Of a stretch of 52,083 nt of DNA, positions 46,601 through 52,083 are shown one piece after another. The stretch is taken from assembly GCA_902562525.1 (NCBI GenBank), contig CACETT010000004.1, positions 1 to 52,083 on the forward strand, given 5' to 3'. The stretch's first letter is position 1. Each line of letters opens with the position of its first letter. The DNA comes from an uncultured Alphaproteobacteria bacterium. Its GTDB lineage: Bacteria; Pseudomonadota; Alphaproteobacteria; UBA7887. The notes beneath the pieces were generated by a model. It worked only from the letters and a program-made list of their open reading frames with translations. It was not told the origin of the DNA and ran no database searches. Position numbers and translations under genes: made by a program.

Positions 46601-47527
46601 GGGCAGACATTCGAGAATGTTGATGCAAAGTTAAATGTGACACCAAATTCCATCAATATTGTGAATTTCTTGGGTCTTTGGGGAGGTGGAAATTTTAATG
46701 TCGAGGGGGTCTTGGCAAGGGAGCCGGATCCTAGTTTTGATGTCACCTTCTCTCTGGAGGAGGCCGATTTAAGTGAGGTGTTAGCAAGCTATGATGGCTT
46801 CGGTCCCCTTTCGGGTCGGGTGACACTGCAAGCCAGTTTGACAGGACAAGGTGGAGATAAAGAACAGAGAATAAAAACATTGTCGGGGAATGGCCGGATA
46901 ACCGGAGACGCAGGAGGAACTATAACGGGAATTAGTTTTCACGAGTTTTTGGAGAAATCGCGTAACCTAGATCAAGTGGGTGATTTTATCGATCTGGTTC
47001 CCACAATTTTAGGTGAGGGGCAAACATTATTTACCGGTTTCAAGGGAAATTTTGAAGCCGATAAAGGAAAAATTAAAACAGAAGACCTGGTGTTTGTTTT
47101 GGATGAGGGAACGGCTAATGTTTCGGGACTTATAGATTTGGGGGCGTGGACGCAGGATCTAGAGGTGAAGACTATTTTGGCCGACCATGACCTTCCCCTG
47201 CCCATTACACTGTATATTGAGGGCGAGTTGGGAGCGCCGGATGTGGGCGTGCGTGTCACAGAGTTAGAAAGCTATTTGCGATCAATTTTTCATGAGGTCC
47301 AAGGTGTTTCGGAGGATATCCAAGGAATAGTTAACGATGTAGAGGATATCAGTTTGGAACAAACTCTGGAGGGGGCTAATCCTATAGGGGCTGCGGAGGA
47401 TTTAATTGAGCAACTTATTGACGGGGGTTCTGCTGAGCAATCGGACCCTATCGAAGATAACCTAACACCTAACCAAGTGGAGGATACTGAGTTCCGCGAT
47501 CTTTTACAGGAACTGTTGCAGGATTGA
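43691..47527 (+). CDS. large AsmA-family protein
   Basis: 1278-residue envelope protein with one N-terminal transmembrane helix (about residues 5-26) and a very long periplasmic region of repeated beta-rich segments. The N-terminal DWNQYKGQIVDRVAYELGRE followed by VSGDISLSVIPKTKFSLKGV is the AsmA signature, and the C-terminal part (about 1080-1210, with FTGFKGNFEADKGKI and LEVKTI) is an AsmA_2-type domain. AsmA-like proteins are thought to form grooves that carry phospholipids between inner and outer membranes. The final 70 residues are acidic and helical. Start is uncertain: GTG at 43691 or TTG at 43703, which would begin MKIILYTG. No frame break seen. Confidence 0.88.
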   Translation: MGNALKIILYTGTGLFVFCVGFVLIVPGLMDWNQYKGQIVDRVAYELGREFAVSGDISLSVIPKTKFSLKGVHIGSIEGAVVPHMAEVHSVDVEVAFVPLLMGSIQIMRVILVEPTIVLERLADGRTNWVWDESKNAGSRLFSGKFLADISLEEVVISAGNFEYVDAPNGHRYQIQDVNLSMSAPSLSGPFQFNGVLRAFGSEVLVESILVEVSPQNDILTRGQIRSQGLQLKYSASSNTNAEGVSSWVGALKVYPDGGNRLPAGWSKLQEILLGTKAIDPELFQFSSDFSWQGGVLDISESEFRLGELKGSAVGSLGSNRVSGRVNLGRLNLDRVLNSEISLGDEQIAVELVSKVVDLISSLSNRPSLVADVILVADAIQYKGEVIRNVVVDAGINDGVIRLNQCSVRLPGASSLALEGQFYLEQDIPGFLGTARGSSDNLRALLKWLSVELDSLSGERLRRLLFSTKIQGTLTSGNLTDVDLQLDTSLIRGGVAYAVSNGRVGLGIGLHVDQLDLDAYRSQVFPREGDVASDSNPYITILSAFDADFDVRLDEVTANGMPVSGVILNGLWQQDDLDVREIAVREFLGSSIKFTGMVSDLFLNPSIQGSFSGSAKRLGSLARVFPEINGLPQFLLGPIAAELAVQGDLEQMTMDGVVELLESQIALQGSIVDVLKTRRIDVSAEVGVASLAEFGALLSNYDIAVPEVVLGAEIPVTLSADVAGVVPNFDVGAIAMVGDGFLQATGTLTKIDRTFKYDVYGDFTHSNIGDFLEIFWREPLPGFLKADAETAVDLHFNGGPANFNWEGGIARGDLNIAGFGNYDAGENEMSFVIEHPDMPTFISELGVNEGGSLSDGPIGFSIILQGGLDGIKIPDLEVTTPASDLHGNLAVHTNGNEHKLLGSFTSRNLDLNELSALLAVMEAGNYEVSSHADKGAVSSLAEPVLDGYDPVGWGSLSADIILKVANMRGLGQTFENVDAKLNVTPNSINIVNFLGLWGGGNFNVEGVLAREPDPSFDVTFSLEEADLSEVLASYDGFGPLSGRVTLQASLTGQGGDKEQRIKTLSGNGRITGDAGGTITGISFHEFLEKSRNLDQVGDFIDLVPTILGEGQTLFTGFKGNFEADKGKIKTEDLVFVLDEGTANVSGLIDLGAWTQDLEVKTILADHDLPLPITLYIEGELGAPDVGVRVTELESYLRSIFHEVQGVSEDIQGIVNDVEDISLEQTLEGANPIGAAEDLIEQLIDGGSAEQSDPIEDNLTPNQVEDTEFRDLLQELLQD

Positions 47528-47637
47528 AGGTTGTGCGAAATTATGGGTCGGTAGAATTTGCGCCAGACTGGTTGAATTTTCGGAGGCATAGAGCATGCAT
47601 TGGTGGCTTACTTTCCCGGAACTCCCCCTTTTTTAGG

Positions 47638-47668
47638 TTGTCATCTTCTTAGATTCTTGTGCTATCCT
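47638..47668 (+). promoter_or_regulatory. possible promoter of the small exported protein gene
   Basis: TTGTCA (47638-47643) is followed after 19 bases by TATCCT (47663-47668) with TGTG just before it, resembling an extended -10. It lies 24 bases before the ATG at 47692. Spacer is longer than ideal, so this is tentative. Confidence 0.35.
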
Positions 47669-47691
47669 CTGTCGCGATGCTAGGAGGTATA

Positions 47692-48111
47692 ATGAAAAAA
47701 ATAATTTACTTGGGTTCGATAATTTGGCTGTTGTTTGCCGTTCTACCTGTGGTGGCGGAGGATTGCGGGCTAAGGCCAGATAAACCGCAGTTACCAGATG
47801 GAAAAATAGCAGGCCCCGAAGAGATGAAAGATGGTTTGGACTCGACAGGGGAGTATACTTCGGCTCTGGAGAAATACGCCTCCTGTTTGGTTGCTTTAGC
47901 CCAAAAGAATGAGGATGAGCTTGGCAGATTGTTACAAGAAATATCTTCTGCAGAAAAAGCCCTACATGAGACTGTTGATTTGGTTCGGTCCATTGAGGGT
48001 CGCCGGGATAGTTTAATAAGTGAGGCGCAAGCAGCGGTTGAGGAAAGAAATGTGTTGGTTCAAGAATGGAACGAAGCAGCCCAATTGTTTAAGGCACGGT
48101 TAGAGGATTAA
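47692..48111 (+). CDS. small exported coiled-coil protein of unknown function
   Basis: 139 residues from the ATG at 47692, chosen because AGGAGGTATA immediately precedes it. A clear Sec signal peptide (MKKIIYLGSIIWLLFAVLPVVAED read as K-rich start, hydrophobic core, cleavage after VVA) leads to an acidic periplasmic protein. About residues 55-135 form a long amphipathic helix with heptad character (AQKNEDELGRLLQEISSAEK and on). Two cysteines, one near the mature N-terminus and one near residue 60, could form a disulfide. I do not recognise the family. It follows the AsmA gene by about 165 bases with its own ribosome-binding site. Confidence 0.8.
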   Translation: MKKIIYLGSIIWLLFAVLPVVAEDCGLRPDKPQLPDGKIAGPEEMKDGLDSTGEYTSALEKYASCLVALAQKNEDELGRLLQEISSAEKALHETVDLVRSIEGRRDSLISEAQAAVEERNVLVQEWNEAAQLFKARLED

Positions 48112-48140
48112 AATTTTGTTAGAAAAACGTGATTTGGCTG

Positions 48141-49760
48141 TTAAGCCTCGCGAGGTTGAGAGAAAAAGTCATTGCCCTTGTCGTCTACTATTATGAAAGC
48201 GGGAAAGCCCTCTACCTCAATCTTCCAAACAGCCTCCATGCCCAGATCTTCATAGGCAATACATTCCACACTCTTTATACAGTCGTTGGCTAGGCGAGCG
48301 CCAGGCCCGCCTATGGAGCCCAAGTAAAAACCCCCATATTTCTGGCAACTATTTTTTACGCTGGCTGTCCGATTCCCCTTCGCTAGCATAACAAGGGATG
48401 CCCCCATTTTTTGAAAGGGTTCGACAAAAGGGTCCATACGGGCAGCCGTAGTGGGGCCAAAGGAGCCGGTTGCATAGCCTGTTGGGGTCTTGGCGGGGCC
48501 CGCATAATAAATGCAATGATTTTTGAAGTAATCAGGAAGCGAACCCCCTGCGTCGAGTAAGGCTTGTAGACGAGCATGTGCTGCATCTCTAGCAACAATC
48601 ATAGGCCCTGAAAGAGAAATACGAGTTTTAATCGGATACTTTGATAAGGTGGCCCGGATTTCCCTCATCGGTTTGTTCAGGTCAATCTCAACTACCGGCT
48701 CCTCGGAGGTGCTTTCGGGTGCATCTGGCAAATAGGATTCGGGATTGGATTCAAGTTGTTCAAGGAAGACGCCTGCACTAGTTATTTTTCCGAGAGCTTG
48801 ACGGTCTGCGGAGCATGAAACGCCGATCCCGATGGGCAGGCTGGCGCCGTGTCGAGGCAGGCGGATTGCTCGAACATCGTGACAGAAATATTTCCCACCG
48901 AACTGAGCGCCAATCCCAAAGGACTCAGTGAGTTTTTGAAGTTTGTTTTCTAACCCGACATCACGGTAGGCATGTCCTGAAGAACTCCCTTGCAACGGAA
49001 GGTTATCCAAATATCTGCAGCTCGCTAATTTTACGGTTTTTAAATTGAGTTCAGCCGTAGTGCCCCCAATTACCACGGCTAGGTGATAGGGAGGGCATGC
49101 TGCTGTCCCCAAGGAACGCAACTTTTGGTCTAAAAAATCAATCAGTTTCTGGGGATGTAAACGGGCGGGGCTTTCCTGAAATAAAAAAGTTTTATTGGCA
49201 GAGCCGCCACCTTTTGCCACAAAAAGAAATTCGTAATTTTGTCCAGGCTTATTATATATATCGATCTGAGCGGGAAGGTTGCTCTTGGTGTTTACCTCAT
49301 CAAAAAGACTCAGTGGTGCTACCTGGCTAAACCGGAGATTCAAATCTCTATATGCCTCAAATACCCCTCTACTTATAAACTCTTCATCATTAAACCCGGT
49401 CCATATTTGTTGACCTTTCGTGCACATGGCTATTGCAGTGCCAGTGTCTTGACACATGGGTAAGATTCCAGCGGCAGAGATATTGGCATTCTTAATCAGT
49501 TCCAGGGCAACAAATTTATCATTTTTGGAGGCCGCGGGATCGGCCAGGATTTTTGCCAGTTGTTCAAGGTGGCTCGAACGAAGCAGATGAGATATATCTC
49601 GAATTGCTTCAGAAGCCAGCAAGGTTAGTGCTTCTGGTCTAACTTTCAAAATGTCTTGGCCCTCAAATTTAGCAGAACTCACAAATTCATTTGTCAATTG
49701 GCGGTACTTTGTGGTGTCCGGTCCAAGGGGGAAAAGTTCTTGAAACAAAAAGTCGGTCAT
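48141..49760 (-). CDS. class I fumarate hydratase
   Basis: Iron-sulfur fumarase interconverting fumarate and malate in the TCA cycle. I choose the ATG at 49760, giving 539 residues beginning [20 protein letters not shown], which fits the family; the frame stays open to an ATG at 49880, but those 40 residues are not conserved. A cluster-ligand cysteine lies in [10 protein letters not shown] (about Cys103). Further markers: [27 protein letters not shown], and the beta-domain segments [20 protein letters not shown] and [17 protein letters not shown]. It lies downstream of sspB on the same strand, about 158 bases away. Confidence 0.93.
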   Translation of the reverse strand: MTDFLFQELFPLGPDTTKYRQLTNEFVSSAKFEGQDILKVRPEALTLLASEAIRDISHLLRSSHLEQLAKILADPAASKNDKFVALELIKNANISAAGILPMCQDTGTAIAMCTKGQQIWTGFNDEEFISRGVFEAYRDLNLRFSQVAPLSLFDEVNTKSNLPAQIDIYNKPGQNYEFLFVAKGGGSANKTFLFQESPARLHPQKLIDFLDQKLRSLGTAACPPYHLAVVIGGTTAELNLKTVKLASCRYLDNLPLQGSSSGHAYRDVGLENKLQKLTESFGIGAQFGGKYFCHDVRAIRLPRHGASLPIGIGVSCSADRQALGKITSAGVFLEQLESNPESYLPDAPESTSEEPVVEIDLNKPMREIRATLSKYPIKTRISLSGPMIVARDAAHARLQALLDAGGSLPDYFKNHCIYYAGPAKTPTGYATGSFGPTTAARMDPFVEPFQKMGASLVMLAKGNRTASVKNSCQKYGGFYLGSIGGPGARLANDCIKSVECIAYEDLGMEAVWKIEVEGFPAFIIVDDKGNDFFSQPREA

Positions 49761-49918
49761 GTTGAATGTGTCTCTTGAAGGGGGTTTATTTTTGGCTTTA
49801 CTAAGTTGGTTTTTTCCGTCTAATTCTCTTCCTTCAAACTGTGGAAAGATATGGGCATAGGCTTTGATAAAATTGAACATGAATTGTATTAATTGAGGTC
49901 AGGGGCATTAATAGATGC

Positions 49919-50383
49919 CTATGTTTTCCGAAAATTATCTAATTCTACTACTTTTTCAATTTTCGCTTCACTTTCACCAACTGTGGTTTCCTCTGCGGTA
50001 ACAGCCTCGTCAAAGGCTCGACTGCTATCTTCCCCCACAAATTGCAAGGTAAATTCCGCAAGGGGATCGGCAAAGCCTGTTAGTGCTTTTGTCGGGATTA
50101 CTAACTTATGGGGAATTTTATTAAAATTTAGTGTCACACTAAAGCCTTCGTTGGTAACTGCCAAATCCCAGAATTGATTTTGCAAAACTATCGTCATTTC
50201 ATCGGGGAATTGTTGCTTAAGATCAGCCCCGATTTTGGTTTCTGGCAACGCCGTCAAAAAGGAAATATACAAGTGGTGCCCTGGAGGCAGTCCATCTTCA
50301 GCGACGGACCTCAGAGTGCGTAACACGACTTGTCTGAGGGCGTCATTTACCATTTTTTTGTAATCTAATTTATTTTCTGTCAT
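49919..50383 (-). CDS. sspB: ClpXP adaptor protein SspB (alphaproteobacterial type)
   Basis: 154 residues. SspB binds the ssrA tag on proteins released by tmRNA and tethers them to ClpX for degradation by ClpP. The alpha-type pattern is clear: LDYKKMVNDALRQVVLRTL at the start, GHHLYISFLTALPETKI, then a tag-binding beta domain (FSVTLNFNKIPHKLVIPTKA, FADPLAEFTLQF), an acidic linker, and a C-terminal VELDNFRKT likely to be the ClpX-binding tail. Its start is only about 20 bases from the 3' end of the ssrA gene on the same strand, leaving little space for a separate promoter. There is no strong ribosome-binding site (AGAGC only). Confidence 0.92.
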   Translation of the reverse strand: MTENKLDYKKMVNDALRQVVLRTLRSVAEDGLPPGHHLYISFLTALPETKIGADLKQQFPDEMTIVLQNQFWDLAVTNEGFSVTLNFNKIPHKLVIPTKALTGFADPLAEFTLQFVGEDSSRAFDEAVTAEETTVGESEAKIEKVVELDNFRKT

Positions 50384-50404
50384 GTTAGCTCTGACGTTTT
50401 GGTT

Positions 50405-50695
50405 TATGTGGAGGGCTTCTGTTGCCCGGCGCCCCCCGAACCGCGCTTACCTAGTAATACTAAGCAGCAAGTGCCATTTCATTATCATTGGCAATTGTGT
50501 TTTTGACCCGGTAACGGTGGTATCATGCCGAGCAAAAACCATATCTTTATTGCCCATGTCGAACCTGGTTCGCCCCCATAAAGTACACGCTACGCAGCGC
50601 GAAAACGAAGACTTATGGTGGAGGCGCCGGGTACTGCCCCCGGGTCCATGCAGCCTATTCCATATGGCGTTTATCGCTATAGTCGGATGACCGAC
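50405..50695 (-). ncRNA. ssrA: two-piece (circularly permuted) tmRNA
   Basis: Permuted tmRNA read on the minus strand. The acceptor piece comes first (about 50695-50616): it ends CGCCTCC-A-CCA, with CCA encoded at 50618-50616. A 38-base intervening segment (50615-50578) follows, then the coding piece from GGGGGCG at 50577. GGGGGCG pairs with CGCCTCC in a 7-bp acceptor stem including the G3-U70 pair needed by alanyl-tRNA synthetase. A T-arm CCGGG/CCCGG has a 7-base loop. A P2-like helix joins the pieces (ATATGG at 50544-50539 with CCATAT at 50667-50662). The resume codon GCC at 50492 opens the tag ANDNEMALAA, ending at TAG (50462-50460). The exact 5' and 3' ends are estimates. Confidence 0.95.
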
Positions 50696-50700
50696 CCCCC

Positions 50701-50706
50701 AATATA
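50701..50706 (-). promoter_or_regulatory. possible -10 box of ssrA
   Basis: TATATT on the minus strand, followed by GGGGG and then the hairpin GTCGG-TCAT-CCGAC (50695-50682), which would be the 5' end of the precursor. Only the -10 box is persuasive; the -35 region (TTTCAA near 50729-50724) is poor. Confidence 0.4.
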
Positions 50707-50853
50707 TGCCTTATCAAGAAATATTGAAAGCCTATGCTTGGCGCAAACTTGGGGAATGAGGAGACAACGGATCTCTTTGTTGGCGAGTGTTTCGAAGCCT
50801 GGTACTGTGTTGGGAAATCTAGGCTCAATGTGTATTGATGTGAAGGATACCCT

Positions 50854-51783
50854 ATGACTGAAGATAATGGGGCGCCCGATGGGCAACCAAAAGGAGTTAT
50901 GACGCGGAGGGTTACTGTTTCCGCCCTTGAGGAGTACTTGTACAAGCCTTTACAGGTGCTTGATCATGGCTTTGTCCGTCTCATTGATTACATGGGTGAT
51001 GATAACGCTGTGGTCCAGGCGGCCCGTGTTTCTTATGGTTCGGGGACTAAACAGGTTAGGGAAGACCGGGGTTTAATCCGGTATCTCATGCGTCACCGGC
51101 ACACAACCCCATTCGAAATGTGTGAAATTAAATTCCACATCAAGCTTCCAATTTTTGTTGCTCGTCAATGGGTAAGACACCGCACAGCAAATATAAATGA
51201 ATACTCTGCCCGGTATTCCTATTTGGATAAGGAATTTTATATACCGCAACCGCAGCACCTAGCCACTCAATCTTCCATCAATCGGCAGGGGCGAGGCTCT
51301 GTGTTGGAGGGGCATGAAGCAGCCAGAGTTCTTAATTTGTTACAAGAAGATGCAAACAGAGCTCATGATCACTATGTGGAAATGATGAATGAAGATGAGA
51401 ATGGAGAAGTCCTCAGGCAGGACCGCCATGGGCTGGCCCGCGAGCTTGCGAGGATGAATTTAAGCCTCAATTTTTATACGCAGTGGTACTGGAAGGTAAA
51501 TTTACATAATTTAATGCATTTTCTTGCTTTGCGCGCTGACCCCCATGCCCAATATGAAATCCGTGCCTATGCCTCAGTAATGTTAAAGATTCTTAAAGAC
51601 TGGGTGCCACATGTGTATGAAGCATTTATTGATTACAGAGTTAATGCGTTTGAGTTATCTCAGCCCGCCCTATCGGTCTTGAGAAAATTAGTCGGGGGTA
51701 AGCCGATTGACCAGAAGGGTAGTGGTTTATCCCCCAGGGAGTGGCGCGAGCTAATGCTGGCCTTAGGACTTGAAAAGACTTAA
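50854..51783 (+). CDS. thyX: flavin-dependent thymidylate synthase
   Basis: Makes dTMP from dUMP with methylene-THF, FAD and NADPH. 309 residues, normal length. The ThyX motif appears as [13 protein letters not shown] (residues 108-120); the usual first serine of RHRxxS is Asn here, a variant I recall from other alphaproteobacteria. The C-terminal half has [21 protein letters not shown], the usual FAD/dUMP-binding segment (read in two parts). AAGGA precedes the ATG at 50854. It is divergent from ssrA-sspB, which it faces across about 150 bases. Confidence 0.95.
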   Translation: MTEDNGAPDGQPKGVMTRRVTVSALEEYLYKPLQVLDHGFVRLIDYMGDDNAVVQAARVSYGSGTKQVREDRGLIRYLMRHRHTTPFEMCEIKFHIKLPIFVARQWVRHRTANINEYSARYSYLDKEFYIPQPQHLATQSSINRQGRGSVLEGHEAARVLNLLQEDANRAHDHYVEMMNEDENGEVLRQDRHGLARELARMNLSLNFYTQWYWKVNLHNLMHFLALRADPHAQYEIRAYASVMLKILKDWVPHVYEAFIDYRVNAFELSQPALSVLRKLVGGKPIDQKGSGLSPREWRELMLALGLEKT

Positions 51784-51838
51784 TTGATAGGGGAAGCCCT
51801 TAGGATAATGATGTTCCTTTATACGGATCTTTGCACTG

Positions 51839-52083
51839 TTAATCCATGGTCTCTATTGTAGGGGGAGTGTTTAAATTATGGGAACTGTCCACCTTTTCGG
51901 CCACCTTCTTCCCTATTTCCATGAAGGTTTTTCCGTGAAGTGAGCCCGGATCTGATACGCTTATAGGTATCCCTCCATCTGATCCCACCCGTACTCCAAT
52001 ATCTAGTGGCAATTCGCCAAGAAAATCGACGTTAAGTTTTTGGGCCCATTCACGCGCACCGCCGTGGCTGAAAATTTCAGAGC
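51839..52083 (-). CDS. Mrp/ApbC-type iron-sulfur carrier ATPase (partial, 3' end)
   Basis: The last 80 or so codons of a minus-strand gene whose 5' part is beyond the window; the stop TAA is at 51841-51839. The visible part, including EIFSHGGARE, FLGELPLDIGVRVGSDGG and the following IPISVSDPGS, matches the C-terminus of Mrp/NBP35-family P-loop ATPases that assemble Fe-S clusters. The nucleotide-binding loop lies outside. It converges on thyX. Confidence 0.87.
   Translation of the reverse strand, partial: SEIFSHGGAREWAQKLNVDFLGELPLDIGVRVGSDGGIPISVSDPGSLHGKTFMEIGKKVAEKVDSSHNLNTPPTIETMD

Noticed and set aside
49761-49880. 40-residue N-terminal extension of the class I fumarase
   Set aside because: The conserved protein begins at [10 protein letters not shown]; the upstream residues are unlike the family and do not form a targeting signal.
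49904-49919. Small hairpin GGCAT/ATGCC at the end of sspB
   Set aside because: Five base pairs and no U-tract; too weak to call an attenuator or terminator.
50382-50857. Plus-strand open frames across the region (50382-50690 and 50615-50857)
   Set aside because: They run antisense to the ssrA structure and its promoter, lack ribosome-binding sites and resemble no family.

Overview
The window looks like a chromosomal segment of an alphaproteobacterium, probably an uncultured, mid-GC (roughly 45-50% by eye) relative of the Rhodospirillales. Pointers are paired ATP synthase b'/b genes, a two-piece (circularly permuted) tmRNA of the alphaproteobacterial type, an alpha-type SspB, a plant/alphaproteobacterial-type GshA, and a mitochondrial-like cytochrome c oxidase operon (ctaC-ctaD-ctaB-small protein-ctaG-ctaE-DUF983-surf1-ctaA). 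Almost everything is housekeeping. I see no insertion sequence, prophage, CRISPR array, rRNA or tRNA gene.

Layout. 1-0.9 kb: end of an ATP synthase Fo operon. 0.9-5.6 kb (minus): glycine cleavage operon gcvT-gcvH-gcvPA-gcvPB behind a good promoter and a tandem glycine riboswitch. 5.7-6.3 kb: unknown lipoprotein. 6.5-8 kb: thrB-rnhA; then a peroxiredoxin and a DsbD/ScsB-type thiol reductase (minus). 11-15 kb: yqgE, then a minus-strand operon thrC-M16 protease-tusA-GNAT. 15.3-20.9 kb: lipid kinase, then on the minus strand ubiA, ubiD, a tandem EthD protein and TldE/PmbA. 21-24.2 kb: rsmE-gshA-orphan solute-binding-like protein. 24.3-26.8 kb: tldD and a divergent luciferase-like oxidoreductase. 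27-36 kb: cytochrome oxidase operon ending in an M32 carboxypeptidase. 36-38.5 kb (minus): FMN reductase, fatty acid desaturase with a DUF4389 membrane protein, thioesterase. 38.7-43.4 kb: FAD-linked oxidase, SelO, and a convergent acetolactate-synthase-like TPP enzyme. 43.7-48.1 kb: very large AsmA-family protein and a small exported coiled-coil protein. 48.1-50.7 kb (minus): class I fumarase, sspB and ssrA. 50.9-52.1 kb: thyX and the 3' end of an Mrp/ApbC-type gene.

The two most rewarding non-protein elements are the permuted ssrA on the minus strand at about 50405-50695, encoding the tag ANDNEMALAA and placed about 20 bases upstream of sspB (the adaptor that delivers ssrA-tagged proteins to ClpXP), and the tandem glycine riboswitch at about 5375-5580. 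The riboswitch overlaps a long open frame, so gcvT would easily be given a false 51-residue N-terminal extension. Other candidates for regulation are a structured leader before ctaC, an inverted repeat that would hide the ribosome-binding site of the lipoprotein gene, and two perfect palindromes in divergent promoter regions. All assignments come from reading the sequence and from recalled family features; no database search was possible.
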